From Aeromonas rivipollensis (GTDB taxonomy: Bacteria; Pseudomonadota; Gammaproteobacteria; Enterobacterales; Aeromonadaceae): a DNA stretch of 64,000 bases. Both the position numbers and the translations under genes were made by a program. Below the pieces are notes generated by a model that ran no database searches, was not told the origin of the DNA, and saw only the letters and a list, made by a program, of their open reading frames with translations. Position 1 is the stretch's first letter. Each line of letters opens with the position of its first letter. Location of the stretch: NCBI RefSeq assembly GCF_037811135.1, contig NZ_CP149130.1, positions 2,848,501 to 2,912,500 on the forward strand, written 5' to 3'. This document shows, one piece after another, positions 1-9,106 of this stretch.

Positions 1-524
1 TTCTCCAGCTGCACCTCGAAGGTGTGATCGTCAACCGCCTTCACACCCAGGGTATCGGCCGGCTTCTTGCCCGCGATGATATCGGAGGCATTGATGATGG
101 TCGGGATCTCCATGTACCAGGAGTAGGGAGAAGCCGTCTTGGGATCCACCGCGCGCTGGAAGGCAAAGACGAAGTCATGGGCGGTAACCGGATCTCCGTT
201 GGACCACTTGGCATCCTTGCGCAGGTGGAACACGTAGTGTTTGTTGTCCTTGGTTTCCCAGGACTCGGCGACGCCGGGCAGGGTCTCACCCTTGGGGCCG
301 GAAGAGACGAGACCTTCAAACAGGTCACGCAATACATTGGATTCGGGGGTACCTTCCACTTTCTGGGGATCCAGGGTGGCTGGCTCGGAGCCATTGCCTT
401 TCACCAGGGTCTGCTCGGGAGCGAGCTTGGTACCGGCGGGGACGTCGGCGGCGTGGGCCAGGGTGGCGCCACCAAAGAGTGCGGTCAATAAAAGGGTATT
501 AATAATTGTTTTTCTATGAGTCAT
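1..524 (-). CDS. oppA: Periplasmic oligopeptide-binding protein OppA (N-terminal part)
   Basis: Only the first ~174 residues are inside the window. The reverse strand reads MTHRKTIINTLLLTALFGG, a classical Sec signal peptide ending in AHA-A. The mature start resembles E. coli OppA: an NGSEPATLDP stretch, PESNVLRDLFEGL, then WSNGDPVTAHDF, all typical of SBP_bac_5 peptide-binding proteins. The product would capture oligopeptides in the periplasm for the OppBCDF ABC importer. The ATG at 524 is preferred over an in-frame ATG at 530 because GGAG lies 7 nt upstream of 524 and only about 1 nt from 530. It is co-directional with ychE, as in E. coli. MppA or another OppA paralogue cannot be excluded from the N-terminus alone. 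Confidence 0.9.
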   Translation of the reverse strand, partial: MTHRKTIINTLLLTALFGGATLAHAADVPAGTKLAPEQTLVKGNGSEPATLDPQKVEGTPESNVLRDLFEGLVSSGPKGETLPGVAESWETKDNKHYVFHLRKDAKWSNGDPVTAHDFVFAFQRAVDPKTASPYSWYMEIPTIINASDIIAGKKPADTLGVKAVDDHTFEVQLE

Positions 525-590
525 TTCCATACTCCAACAAGAACATTCCATGCATTTGTCCATTCACGAGATAAAAATCCCGCTGCCCGC

Positions 591-619
591 ATAATTCCCT
601 GACAATTCTGATAATGCAA
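591..619 (-). promoter_or_regulatory. Candidate sigma-70 promoter of oppA
   Basis: On the minus strand TTGCAT (614-619) and AATTAT (591-596) are separated by exactly 17 bp, about 65 bp upstream of the oppA start. The -10 match is only moderate, so this is a plausible rather than certain promoter. The rest of 525-757 is AT-rich and non-coding. Confidence 0.4.
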
Positions 620-760
620 TAGATATCATCAGGTCGGGACGGCTTTAGCGGTCAAAAAAACAGCTTTAAACCATTTATTCAGCATTTAAATATCGCGAAA
701 TGGGTGTTTTTCATACAAAGCCGCTCGATTCTAGGAAATGACTAACAAAAAAGAAACAAT

Positions 761-785
761 AAAAAGCCGGTCACGAGGACCGGCT
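761..785 (-). terminator. Rho-independent terminator after ychE
   Basis: An 8-bp perfect stem (765-772 with 778-785) with a 5-nt loop is followed, reading the minus strand, by TTTTTA. It lies about 20 bp past the ychE stop and separates ychE from oppA transcription. Confidence 0.85.
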
Positions 786-804
786 CCGACAAAACAGACC
801 TGAA

Positions 805-1440
805 TCACATCAATCCGGGAAAGACTCCCTTGATCCCTGCCACCATGATCTCGATACCAAGAGACATCATGATGAGACCCATGATACGGGTCACCACGTT
901 GATGCCGGTATTGCCCATCAGCTTGAACAGCAGAGGGGCGGCACGGAAGATGAGCCAGGAGCAGTAGGCAAAGGCCACCACCACCACGAACATGCCCATC
1001 AGCTCGGGCAGGGTCTTCTGGCTGGCATAAACGATGGAGGATGAGATGGCACCGGGGCCGGCCATCAGGGGCAGCGCCAGCGGTACCACGGCGATGGATT
1101 CTCGCGCTGCCAGTTCCCCCTTCTCCTGCTTGTTGTGCTTCACCTCCCCCAGCTTGCCCTGCAACATGGACCAGGCGATCAGGGTGATGAGCGAGCCACC
1201 GGCAATGCGGAACGACGCCAGCGAGATGCCGAAACCGTCGAGGATCAGCTGCCCCATGCACATTGAGACCATGAGGATGATCATCACGGCAATGTGGGCC
1301 GTGGTGTTGGTCTTCCTGCGCTCATCCGGTTGCATGTGGCCCGTCAGGCTCACAAAGACCGGCAACAGACCCAGCGGGTTGATGATCGCAAACAGGCCGA
1401 CGAAAAATTTCAGGTATAAAGAGAAGTCAATTGCTGCCAT
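805..1440 (-). CDS. ychE: MarC/YchE family inner-membrane protein
   Basis: A 211-residue polytopic membrane protein of the MarC (UPF0056) family, function unknown. It matches E. coli YchE along its length: a FVGLFAIINPLGLLPVF N-terminal helix, FRIAGGSLITLIAW, the family signature PLALPLMAGPGAIS, and a C-terminus ending GIKGVFPGLM. I chose the ATG at 1440 (MAAIDFSLYLKF) because it reproduces the 215-residue E. coli length. An in-frame ATG at 1449 and a longer reading to 1542 exist but add residues absent from the family. No strong Shine-Dalgarno sequence is visible at any of these starts. The gene lies between oppA and a divergent adhE, the same neighbourhood as in E. coli, which supports orthology. 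Confidence 0.88.
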   Translation of the reverse strand: MAAIDFSLYLKFFVGLFAIINPLGLLPVFVSLTGHMQPDERRKTNTTAHIAVMIILMVSMCMGQLILDGFGISLASFRIAGGSLITLIAWSMLQGKLGEVKHNKQEKGELAARESIAVVPLALPLMAGPGAISSSIVYASQKTLPELMGMFVVVVAFAYCSWLIFRAAPLLFKLMGNTGINVVTRIMGLIMMSLGIEIMVAGIKGVFPGLM

Positions 1441-2160
1441 AAGCGCCATCCAGAACCAATTCGGGCCACCGAGGGCCATCCCCGTCAAACTGCGCGTAAA
1501 TTTACACCATGATATTTCCCTTCTCCAATCAAATAATCTCACCCTTTCCGGGGCTTTTCAGTTAGTTCCGCTAATGAATCGACAAAAATCAACATATCGA
1601 GTTGTTAACCGTCATGGAGGCCATTTAACACGCCTGCAAAGTGTGGCGACGTTTTATGTTGAAACTCCCGGTCTTCACCCTATTTCCCTTCAATAAAGTG
1701 TCATTTTCATGGATTTATCCGGAGGACCCCTGGGGATAACCCCTATTCACCCCCACGGCTCGCCCCAGGCTGGCGCCCTATCTTCACCCTGATGTGCCCT
1801 GGGCAGCCATGACACACGCAGTGCCCCCACCAAGGCGTCGCTATGGGATTCGCCGAACAGCCACCCGGAGTTCGGCGCAAAGGCCCGGCGCTGGATGAAA
1901 ACAACCACCATTTTTTCCAACAGAAATGAAACGCCTGCCTCTCTTCGGGGCGAGAGGCTTTCAAGGGCCGCCACCCGGCGGAGCCTCAGCGCCCTCCCTC
2001 CCTGCGGCTAAACAGCGGGAGGATCTGAGGCAACAGTTTGATACCTGGCGCAAAAAGGGCTGTTCACCTGGTGTTCATCCCCACGGCGCTCTACTCTACA
2101 AATGCGCAACATCTGGCCGGCCGGGATGGTGAAACAAAATTTCTTTTGTTCTTTTGTTAC
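1441..2160. other. Long ychE-adhE intergenic region, no supported gene
   Basis: About 720 bp separate the ychE start from the adhE promoter elements. Short open frames here on both strands are rich in Pro/Arg/Gly and have no ribosome-binding sites or family resemblance, so I do not call them. A 7-bp hairpin (1937-1943 with 1952-1958, UC-rich loop) is visible. The region before about 1700 is AT-richer and may hold the ychE promoter and distal adhE regulatory sites. Confidence 0.5.
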
Positions 2161-2162
2161 AT

Positions 2163-2205
2163 ATGATCCAGATCAATCTTTTCTGACACATCCCGGCTCT
2201 ATAAT
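2163..2205 (+). promoter_or_regulatory. Candidate FNR-activated class II promoter of adhE
   Basis: Positions 2163-2176 read atgatccagatcaa, one mismatch from the FNR consensus TTGATnnnnATCAA. A perfect -10 box TATAAT lies at 2200-2205 with no good -35. With a start near 2211, the FNR dyad centre (2169.5) is at about -41.5, the classic class II activation position. Anaerobic activation fits AdhE, a fermentative enzyme. This is inference from spacing. Confidence 0.6.
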
Positions 2206-2220
2206 CGAGCCAGAAAACAA

Positions 2221-2309
2221 TTTAGTAAGGCATGTAAATACCCCGTTATGGTGATTCTCTCCTTGACAGGGCGGCTATAATTGCCGGGCATTGCCAAGGT
2301 CTTACTAAA
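2221..2309 (+). repeat. Inverted repeat bracketing the adhE leader
   Basis: TTTAGTAAG (2221-2229) and its exact reverse complement CTTACTAAA (2301-2309) flank about 70 bp of the adhE 5' region. The right arm ends about 27 bp before the start codon. Both arms would be in the mRNA if transcription starts near 2211, so they could form a long-range stem. They could instead be paired operator half-sites. Confidence 0.5.
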
Positions 2310-2336
2310 CAGTTTTCAAATCATCAGGAGATAAAC

Positions 2337-5012
2337 ATGGCAGTAACCAATTTGGCTGAACTGGATGCACTGGTTGCCCGCGTCAAAGAAGCCCAGCGTG
2401 AATTCGCCAGCTTCTCGCAAGAGCAGGTAGACAAGATCTTCCGCGCCGCCGCACTGGCCGCCAGCAACGCCCGTATCCCCCTGGCCCAGATGGCAGTGGC
2501 TGAGTCCGGCATGGGCATCATCGAAGACAAGGTCATCAAAAACCACTTCGCCTCCGAATACATCTATAACGCTTACAAAGACGAGAAGACCTGCGGCATC
2601 CTGAGCCAGGACGACGAGATGGGCACCATCACCATCGCCGAGCCGGTAGGCATCATCTGCGGTATAGTACCGACCACCAACCCGACTTCCACTGCTATCT
2701 TCAAGGCCCTCATCTCCCTGAAGACCCGCAACGCCATCATCTTCTCCCCGCACCCCCGCGCCAAGAACTCCACCAATACCGCAGCCAAGCTGGTACTGGA
2801 TGCAGCCATCGCCGCCGGTGCCCCGAAGAACATCATCGGCTGGATCGACCAACCGTCCGTCGAGCTCTCCAACGCGCTGATGAAGCACGATGACATCAAC
2901 CTGATCCTGGCCACCGGTGGCCCGGGCATGGTGAAAGCCGCCTACTCCTCAGGCAAGCCCGCCATCGGCGTGGGTGCAGGCAACGTGCCCATCGTCATCG
3001 ACGAGACTGCCGATGTGAAGCGCGCCGTCGCCTCCATCCTGATGTCCAAGACCTTCGACAACGGCGTGGTCTGTGCGTCCGAGCAAGCCGTCATCGTAGT
3101 TGACTCCATCTACAATCAGGTCAAGGAGCGTTTCGCGACTCACGCCGGCTACATCCTCTCCAAGGACGAAGCCGACAAGGTGCGTAAAGTGCTGCTGATC
3201 AACGGCGCCCTGAACGCCGACATCGTGGGCCAGCCCGCCACCAAGATCGCCGCCATGGCCGGTGTGACAGTGCCTGCCACCACCAAGATCCTCATCGGTG
3301 AAGGTCTGGAGCTCTGTGCAGAGGACGAGTTCGCTCACGAGAAGCTCTCCCCGACCTTAGGGATGTTCCGCGCCAAGAACTTCGAAGAAGCCGTCGACAT
3401 GGCCTGCGACATGGTCAACATCGGTGGTATCGGCCACACCTCCGGCCTCTACACCGACCAGGATCGCAACGCCGACCGCATCAAGTACTTCGGCGACAAG
3501 ATGAAGACTGCTCGTATCCTGATCAACACCCCCTCCACCCAGGGCGGTATCGGTGACCTGTACAACTTCGCTCTCGCCCCGTCCCTGACCCTGGGTTGCG
3601 GCTCCTGGAGTGGTAACTCCATCTCCGAGAACGTCGGTCCCAAGCACCTGATCAACAAGAAGACAGTCGCAAAACGGGCAGAAAATATGCTGTGGCACAA
3701 ACTTCCGAAATCCATCTACTTCCGTCGTGGTTCCCTGCCGATCGCCCTGGGCGACCTGGAAGGCAAGAAGCGCGCCATGGTGGTCACCGACCGTTTCCTG
3801 TTCAACAACGGCTATGCCGATGAAGTGGTTCGTCTGCTCAAGAAGCTGAACATGGAAGTGGAAATCTTCTACGAAGTGGAAGCCGACCCCACCCTGTCCG
3901 TGGTACGCAAGGGCGCCGAGATGGCCAACTCCTTCAAGCCGGACGTGATCGTCGCCCTGGGCGGTGGTTCACCCATGGATGCCGCCAAGATCATGTGGGT
4001 CATGTACGAGCACCCGGACACTGCGTTCGAAGACTTGGCCATGCGCTTCATGGACATCCGCAAGCGTATCTACAAGTTCCCGAAAATGGGCGTGAAGGCC
4101 GAACTGGTCTGTATCACCACCACTTCCGGTACAGGTTCTGAAGTGACCCCGTTCGCGGTCGTGACTGACGACGCCACCGGCATGAAGTACCCGCTGGCCG
4201 ACTACGAGCTGACCCCGAACATGGCCATCGTCGATGCCAACCTGGTGATGGGTATGCCCAAGTCCCTGTGTGCCTTCGGTGGTATCGATGCCGTAACCCA
4301 CGCCATGGAAGCCTACGTTTCCGTACTGGCCAACGAATACTCCGACGGTCAGGCGCTGCAAGCCCTGAAACTGCTGAAAGAGTATCTGCCGTCCAGCTAC
4401 CAGAACGGTGCCAACGACCCGGTTGCCCGTGAGAAGGTACACAACGCCGCCACCATCGCCGGTATCGCGTTCGCCAACGCCTTCCTGGGTGTGTGCCACT
4501 CCATGGCCCACAAGCTGGGTGCCGAGTTCCACATCCCGCACGGCCTGGCCAACGCCCTGCTGATCAGCAACGTCATCCGCTACAACGCGAACGACAACCC
4601 GACCAAGCAGACCGCGTTCTCCCAGTACGACCGTCCGCAGGCTCGTCGTCGCTACGCCGAAGTGGCCGACCATCTGGGTCTGACTGCCGCCGGTGACCGC
4701 ACCGCGGCCAAGATCGAGAAGCTGCTGACCTGGCTGGACGAGCTGAAAGCGACTCTGGGCATCCCGGCCTCCATCCGTGAAGCCGGCGTGAACGAGACCG
4801 ACTTCCTGGCCAAGGTTGACCAGCTGGCCCTGGAAGCCTTCGATGACCAGTGCACCGGCGCCAACCCGCGCTACCCGCTGATCACCGAGCTCAAAGCCAT
4901 ACTGATGGACACCTACTATGGCCGTCCCTTCACCGAGGAAGCTCAGGTAGCGACCAAGGTTGAGGCCAAAGTCGACGCCAAGGTAGACAGCAAGAAAAAA
5001 TCCAAAGCCTGA
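2337..5012 (+). CDS. adhE: Bifunctional acetaldehyde-CoA/alcohol dehydrogenase AdhE
   Basis: An 891-residue fusion that reduces acetyl-CoA to acetaldehyde and then ethanol with two NADH, regenerating NAD+ during fermentation; it polymerises into spirosomes. The N-terminal half is a CoA-acylating aldehyde dehydrogenase with catalytic Cys246 in [11 protein letters not shown]. The C-terminal half (from about residue 450) is a group III iron alcohol dehydrogenase with [10 protein letters not shown] for nucleotide binding. Likely Fe ligands are Asp651, His655, His721 and His735, each offset by two from E. coli. The length equals E. coli AdhE. The tail after about residue 865 is Lys/Ala/Val-rich. 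The start has AGGAG seven bases upstream. It is a single-gene unit with its own terminator and a probable FNR promoter. Confidence 0.98.
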   Translation: MAVTNLAELDALVARVKEAQREFASFSQEQVDKIFRAAALAASNARIPLAQMAVAESGMGIIEDKVIKNHFASEYIYNAYKDEKTCGILSQDDEMGTITIAEPVGIICGIVPTTNPTSTAIFKALISLKTRNAIIFSPHPRAKNSTNTAAKLVLDAAIAAGAPKNIIGWIDQPSVELSNALMKHDDINLILATGGPGMVKAAYSSGKPAIGVGAGNVPIVIDETADVKRAVASILMSKTFDNGVVCASEQAVIVVDSIYNQVKERFATHAGYILSKDEADKVRKVLLINGALNADIVGQPATKIAAMAGVTVPATTKILIGEGLELCAEDEFAHEKLSPTLGMFRAKNFEEAVDMACDMVNIGGIGHTSGLYTDQDRNADRIKYFGDKMKTARILINTPSTQGGIGDLYNFALAPSLTLGCGSWSGNSISENVGPKHLINKKTVAKRAENMLWHKLPKSIYFRRGSLPIALGDLEGKKRAMVVTDRFLFNNGYADEVVRLLKKLNMEVEIFYEVEADPTLSVVRKGAEMANSFKPDVIVALGGGSPMDAAKIMWVMYEHPDTAFEDLAMRFMDIRKRIYKFPKMGVKAELVCITTTSGTGSEVTPFAVVTDDATGMKYPLADYELTPNMAIVDANLVMGMPKSLCAFGGIDAVTHAMEAYVSVLANEYSDGQALQALKLLKEYLPSSYQNGANDPVAREKVHNAATIAGIAFANAFLGVCHSMAHKLGAEFHIPHGLANALLISNVIRYNANDNPTKQTAFSQYDRPQARRRYAEVADHLGLTAAGDRTAAKIEKLLTWLDELKATLGIPASIREAGVNETDFLAKVDQLALEAFDDQCTGANPRYPLITELKAILMDTYYGRPFTEEAQVATKVEAKVDAKVDSKKKSKA

Positions 5013-5032
5013 TAACCGGCCAGGATGACAAG

Positions 5033-5059
5033 AGCCCGCGCACATGCGCGGGCTTTTTT
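5033..5059 (+). terminator. Rho-independent terminator after adhE
   Basis: A 9-bp perfect GC stem (5033-5041 with 5046-5054), loop ACAT, then six T residues, 20 bp after the adhE stop. Confidence 0.95.
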
Positions 5060-5122
5060 GTTTGTCTATCTGTTTAATTTTGCTAGCTTGTTGATAGGCA
5101 AATTCGACAGAAGAGTGAGTCT

Positions 5123-6358
5123 ATGGCGCTGATCCAGGCCTCCATCGAACAATTGAGAGTCGGCCACTACATCCATCTCCCCACGGGATGGACAAGCCAC
5201 CCTTTCATGTTCAATGCCTTCAAGATCCGCGACCAGCAGCAACTCGACATTCTCCGCCACCTCGAACTCACCCTGCTGATGGTGGATCCCGACAAGAGCG
5301 ATCTCCCCGTCGAGCCCCTGCTGCGGGCCGAGCCGGCCCCTTCACCCGATCTCGGGGCGACGCAAGATGCCTCCGCCCTCCCGACTGAACCCGCGTTCGA
5401 CGAAAAGGCCTTTCGCCGCTCCCTTCGCACCGCCGACAAGGCATTCGGCCAATCTCTGTCTGATCTTCGCGACGCCCTCGGCGCCCTCAATCTCAAGCCC
5501 GACGAGGGGCTGGCCAACACCGCTCAGATGGTGCGCACCGTCGCCACCCGCCTCGCCGACCATCAGGGCCCCCTGGGCCTGCACCTGATCCGCAGCCAGC
5601 ACACTGACATCCTGCTGCAACACAGCCTGAGCGTGGCCTTCATCGCCATGCTGATGGCAAGAGAGCTGGGCATGAGCCCCATCGAGATCGAGGAGGCGGG
5701 GCTGGCTGGCCTGCTGCACGATATCGGCGAGCTCAGGATCCCGAGCCAGATCACTCAGAAGCGGGGAGAGCTCAGCAAGGCGGAGATCAACTTTCTCAAC
5801 ATGCATCCCCAGTACGGGCTGGAGATGCTCAACCAGTTGCACGCCTTCGAGCCCAGGATCCGCGAGGTTGCCCACCTCCATCACGAGCGGCTGGACGGCA
5901 GCGGTTTTCCCCTCGGCATCCAGGGGGACAGGATACCTCCCCTCGCCCGCCTCGTCGGCCTGGTGGACTATTACGACGAGCTGCTGCACCCGCGCAGCGG
6001 CCTCCACCCGGCGGGGCCGAGCCAGGCCATCGGCCAGCTCTACAAGTTGTCCCAGAAAAAATTCGATCAAGATCTGGTCAGATTGTTGATAAAGGTGCTG
6101 GGGGTCTATCCGCCCGGATCCCTGGTGCGTCTGGAGGATGATACGGTGGCGCTGGTGCTCTCGACCGAACCCACCATGCCTCTCAAACCCAAGGTGCAGC
6201 CCTATATCAAGGGGCAGCGCCCGGAAGCCGTGGCCATAATGGACCTGCGGGAAGATGGGAGAAGCATCATAGCCACCCTCAGACAGGAGGAACTGGACGA
6301 CGCGCAACGCGCCTTTTTCGGTCTGGGTCGGCGGGTCTGCTACTATTTCGCCTTCTGA
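5123..6358 (+). CDS. HD-GYP domain cyclic-di-GMP phosphodiesterase-like protein
   Basis: A 411-residue cytosolic protein with no signal peptide or membrane helix. Residues ~1-110 look like the DUF3391 N-terminal domain that often precedes HD-GYP domains (IEQLRVGHYIHLPTGW). Residues ~160-330 form an HD-GYP domain: His199-Asp200 in GLLHDIGELRIP, then HPQYGLEML, then HHERLDGSGFP at 253-263 and GDRIPPLARLVGLVDYYDEL. The family hydrolyses c-di-GMP and usually promotes motility over biofilm. Two signature positions are conservative variants: HDIGE instead of HDIGK, and GFP instead of GYP. The metal-binding His/Asp residues are retained, so activity is plausible. It stands alone between adhE and btsS, with an 11-bp hairpin right at its stop codon. 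Confidence 0.9.
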   Translation: MALIQASIEQLRVGHYIHLPTGWTSHPFMFNAFKIRDQQQLDILRHLELTLLMVDPDKSDLPVEPLLRAEPAPSPDLGATQDASALPTEPAFDEKAFRRSLRTADKAFGQSLSDLRDALGALNLKPDEGLANTAQMVRTVATRLADHQGPLGLHLIRSQHTDILLQHSLSVAFIAMLMARELGMSPIEIEEAGLAGLLHDIGELRIPSQITQKRGELSKAEINFLNMHPQYGLEMLNQLHAFEPRIREVAHLHHERLDGSGFPLGIQGDRIPPLARLVGLVDYYDELLHPRSGLHPAGPSQAIGQLYKLSQKKFDQDLVRLLIKVLGVYPPGSLVRLEDDTVALVLSTEPTMPLKPKVQPYIKGQRPEAVAIMDLREDGRSIIATLRQEELDDAQRAFFGLGRRVCYYFAF

Positions 6359-6385
6359 GTTATCCCCAGAAGCTGGGGATAACTC
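6357..6385 (+). terminator. Hairpin at the HD-GYP gene stop codon
   Basis: An 11-bp perfect inverted repeat (6357-6367 with 6375-6385) with a 7-nt loop begins within the TGA stop. It has no T-run, so it may be an mRNA 3'-end stabiliser or a weak terminator. Confidence 0.5.
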
Positions 6386-6446
6386 ATTGGACAAACCTGA
6401 ATAATTGCTCGAGCCCCCTCAAAATCGTCCGCCATTGGAGCTGGAT

Positions 6447-6521
6447 AAAAAACGCCCAGCCGAAGGCCGGGCGGAGCATGCCACCTCCGTGTGGCGTACC
6501 CAGTGGGCACATTCATGCTCC
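6447..6521 (-). ncRNA. Structured minus-strand element ending in a terminator (possible small RNA)
   Basis: Reading the minus strand, GGAGCATG (6521-6514) pairs perfectly with CATGCTCC (6480-6473). The stem encloses two small hairpins: CCC/GGG around 6499-6507, and GCCAC/GTGGC with a 6-nt loop at 6480-6495. Directly after comes an 8-bp terminator stem (6472-6465 with 6461-6454, one G-U pair) and TTTTTT (6452-6447). No minus-strand gene ends here, so the terminator is orphan. A weak promoter-like pair lies about 50-80 bp upstream. This suggests a roughly 75-120 nt sRNA, unproven. The remainder of 6386-6710 is btsS upstream region without a gene. Confidence 0.4.
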
Positions 6522-6710
6522 CTCCAGCAATATCAAGCGCCGCCCGGTTACACAAATATCAATTTAACGTGCTGATTTTATATGGTTTTATTTTTCCATT
6601 CTGGCAAACTGCCCCCGCCATGGGGCCGCGTCCTGCATCAAGACGGGATCTTGATCACAGTACGTCCTGGTGGCGTTCTGACCCGGGACCATTCTTGAGG
6701 AAGGTTTTTT

Positions 6711-8402
6711 ATGCAATTAGTCCTCTCCCTGCTCCAGCAGATGAGCGTCAGCCTGGTCATTGCCTACCTCTTCTCCAAGAGTCCCCTGCTGCGTCCCCTG
6801 GCCAACTACTCGGTCCGACTGCCGCACAAGATACTGATATACGTCATCTTCTCCTGCTTCTGCATACTGGGCACCTATGTGGGGCTGGACATAGACGACG
6901 CCATTGCCAATACCCGCGCCGTCGGCGCCGTGCTGGGGGGGCTGCTGGGAGGCCCTCTGGTGGGCTTTCTGGTGGGACTGACCGGGGGCCTGCACCGCTA
7001 TACCCTGGGCGGCTTTACCGATCTCGCCTGCGCCATCTCCACCACCTGCGAGGGACTGCTGGGGGGCCTGGTGCACTGGCGGCTGATGCGAACGAACCGG
7101 GTGGATGCCCTGTTCAACCCCCGGATTGCCTTCTTCACCACCCTCTACGCCGAGATCCTGCAGATGGTCATCATTCTGCTGGTCGCCACCCCGTCCGAGC
7201 AGGCCCTGCAGCTGGTGCGCACCATAGCCACCCCCATGATCCTCGCCAACTCCTGCGGGGCGGCGCTCTTCATCAGCATGATCCGCGACCAGCAACGGAT
7301 GTACGAGAAGTTCTCCCGGGTCTTCTCCGCCAAGGCGCTCACCATCGCCAACCGCACCCTGGGGATCATGACCCAGGGCTTCACCCCGGAGGCGAGCCGC
7401 AAGATAGCCCACATAGTGCAAGAGGAGACCGGGGTCGGCGCCGTCGCCATCACTGACACCGACAAGATCCTCGCCTTCATCGGCACCGGGGAGGATCACC
7501 ACAAACCGGGCACCCCCATCACCTCCGCCATCACCCTGCAGGCCATAGCCCAGAACAAGGTGCTGTTTGCCGATGGCAACCGCCGTCCCTATCGCTGCAG
7601 CATCTCACCCCAGTGCCAGCTCGGCTCGGTGCTGGTGATCCCCCTGCAAGGGGATCAGGGGGTGATCGGCACCATCAAGCTCTATGAACCCAAGAAGCGG
7701 CTCTTCCTCAAGATCAACCACACCCTGGGGGAAGGGATAGCCAACCTGCTGTCACAGCAGTTGCTGAGCGGGCAGCTGGAGCAGCAGCAGCGATTGCTGG
7801 TGCAGTCCGAGCTCAAGCTGGTGCAGGCACAGATCAATCCCCATTTTCTGTTCAACACCCTCAATACCATCAGTGCCATTACCCGGCGCGACCCCGAGCG
7901 GGCACGCCAGCTGCTGCTGCACCTCTCCCTGTTCTTTCGCAAGAACCTCAAGCGCCAGAACGATCTGGCCACCCTCCAGGAAGAGCAGGAGCACTGCCAG
8001 TCCTATCTGGAGATAGAGCAGGCCCGCTTTGGCGAGCGTCTGACCGTCATCAACGAGATACCGCCGCACCTGGCCGACATGCAACTGCCGAGCTTCACTC
8101 TGCAACCTCTCATCGAGAATGCCATCAAGCACGGTATCTGCTCCCTGCTGGAGCAGGGGCGGATCCGGCTCTTCGCCGAGGAAGGACCAGAGAGTGTCAC
8201 CCTCTGCGTGGAGGACAATGCCGGAGCCTGGCTCGCTGGTCCCCAGGGGGACGGCCTTGGCATGAGCATTGTGGACAGGCGGCTCAAGAGTGCCTTCGGC
8301 GAGCGCTTTGGCATCCAGGTGCAGTGTGAGCCGGAGCAGTGGACCCGGGTCTCTTTCACCCTGCCCAGACAGCCGGATTCCCCTTCCAAGGAGATCACAT
8401 GA
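6711..8402 (+). CDS. btsS: Pyruvate-sensing histidine kinase BtsS (LytS/YehU family)
   Basis: A 563-residue LytS-type sensor kinase, clearly similar to E. coli BtsS (YehU) over its length. Residues ~1-200 are a multi-helix 5TM-5TMR_LYT membrane sensor containing GAVLGGLLGGPLVGFLVG. A GAF domain follows (~230-360, GTGEDHHKPGTPI). The catalytic part has phospho-acceptor His378 in NPHFLFNTLNTI and the N-box PLIENAIKHGI. In E. coli BtsS binds extracellular pyruvate with high affinity and phosphorylates BtsR. The start is fixed by GAGGAAGG 8-9 bases upstream and by alignment. The stop overlaps the btsR start as ATGA, so the two are translationally coupled. Confidence 0.95.
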   Translation: MQLVLSLLQQMSVSLVIAYLFSKSPLLRPLANYSVRLPHKILIYVIFSCFCILGTYVGLDIDDAIANTRAVGAVLGGLLGGPLVGFLVGLTGGLHRYTLGGFTDLACAISTTCEGLLGGLVHWRLMRTNRVDALFNPRIAFFTTLYAEILQMVIILLVATPSEQALQLVRTIATPMILANSCGAALFISMIRDQQRMYEKFSRVFSAKALTIANRTLGIMTQGFTPEASRKIAHIVQEETGVGAVAITDTDKILAFIGTGEDHHKPGTPITSAITLQAIAQNKVLFADGNRRPYRCSISPQCQLGSVLVIPLQGDQGVIGTIKLYEPKKRLFLKINHTLGEGIANLLSQQLLSGQLEQQQRLLVQSELKLVQAQINPHFLFNTLNTISAITRRDPERARQLLLHLSLFFRKNLKRQNDLATLQEEQEHCQSYLEIEQARFGERLTVINEIPPHLADMQLPSFTLQPLIENAIKHGICSLLEQGRIRLFAEEGPESVTLCVEDNAGAWLAGPQGDGLGMSIVDRRLKSAFGERFGIQVQCEPEQWTRVSFTLPRQPDSPSKEIT

Positions 8403-9103
8403 TCCGCACCCTGATAGTCGACGACGAACCCTATGCCCGCGAGGAGCTGGCCGAGCTGCTCGGCAGCGACCCCGACATCGAGATCCTCGGCTCTGCCGCC
8501 AATGCCATAGAGGCGCTCTCCCTCATTGCGCGGCTCAAGCCGGAGGTGGTGTTTCTCGATATCCAGATGCCCAAGCTCAGCGGCATGGAGCTGGTGGCCA
8601 TGCTGGATCCCCTGCCCCGCATCGTCTTTGTCACCGCCTTTGATGACTACGCCATCCAGGCCTTCGAGGAGAATGCCTTCGACTACCTGCTCAAGCCGGT
8701 AGAGCCCGCCCGGCTGGCCAAGACGCTGGCGCGCCTCAAGCAGGATCTCAGCCCCCAGCCGGTGGCTGCGCTGACACCGGCCATTCGCCACATCCCCGGC
8801 TATCTGCACAACAGGGTGCGGTTGCTGCCCATCGAGCAGGTGGAGTATGCCTTCTCGGATCTCGGCGGGGTGCATGTCGCCTGCCAGGGGGAGCTGTTTC
8901 ACACCCAGCTCACCCTGAAATCTTTGGAGGAGAAGACACCGCTGCTGCGCTGCCACCGCCAGTACCTGGTGGCCCCGGGCGCCATCTTCGAGATCCAGTT
9001 GCTGGAAAACCAGTTGGCCCAGATTGTCACCCCGAGCGGCGCCCGGGTGCCGGTCAGCCGACGCTATCTCAAGGAGCTCAAAGACGAGCTGGGGCTGGAA
9101 TGA
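8399..9103 (+). CDS. btsR: LytTR response regulator BtsR (YehT family)
   Basis: A 234-residue response regulator: a receiver domain (residues 1-~120) with phospho-Asp54 in VVFLDIQMPKLSG, and a C-terminal LytTR DNA-binding domain ending in VPVSRRYLKELKDELGL, nearly as in E. coli BtsR. A longer in-frame reading from 8339 is ignored, because the ATG at 8399 overlaps the btsS stop and begins MIRTLIVDDEP exactly like the family. In E. coli its main target is the pyruvate transporter gene btsT. Here a CstA/BtsT-family gene lies immediately downstream. Confidence 0.95.
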   Translation: MIRTLIVDDEPYAREELAELLGSDPDIEILGSAANAIEALSLIARLKPEVVFLDIQMPKLSGMELVAMLDPLPRIVFVTAFDDYAIQAFEENAFDYLLKPVEPARLAKTLARLKQDLSPQPVAALTPAIRHIPGYLHNRVRLLPIEQVEYAFSDLGGVHVACQGELFHTQLTLKSLEEKTPLLRCHRQYLVAPGAIFEIQLLENQLAQIVTPSGARVPVSRRYLKELKDELGLE

Positions 9104-9106
9104 GGG

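Noticed and set aside
1743-2132. Short frames in the ychE-adhE gap
   Set aside because: No Shine-Dalgarno, Pro/Arg/Gly-rich, overlapping on both strands.
2263-2281. TTGACA followed by TATAAT upstream of adhE
   Set aside because: The hexamers are separated by only 7 bp, so they cannot form one sigma-70 promoter.
3969-5045. Long minus-strand open frame opposite adhE (358 codons)
   Set aside because: It mirrors the strong codon bias of adhE on the opposite strand; Val/Gly/Asp-rich without family features or a ribosome site.
6645-6665. Possible CRP site (TGATCACA) upstream of btsS
   Set aside because: Only one half-site is good; the other has at least two mismatches.
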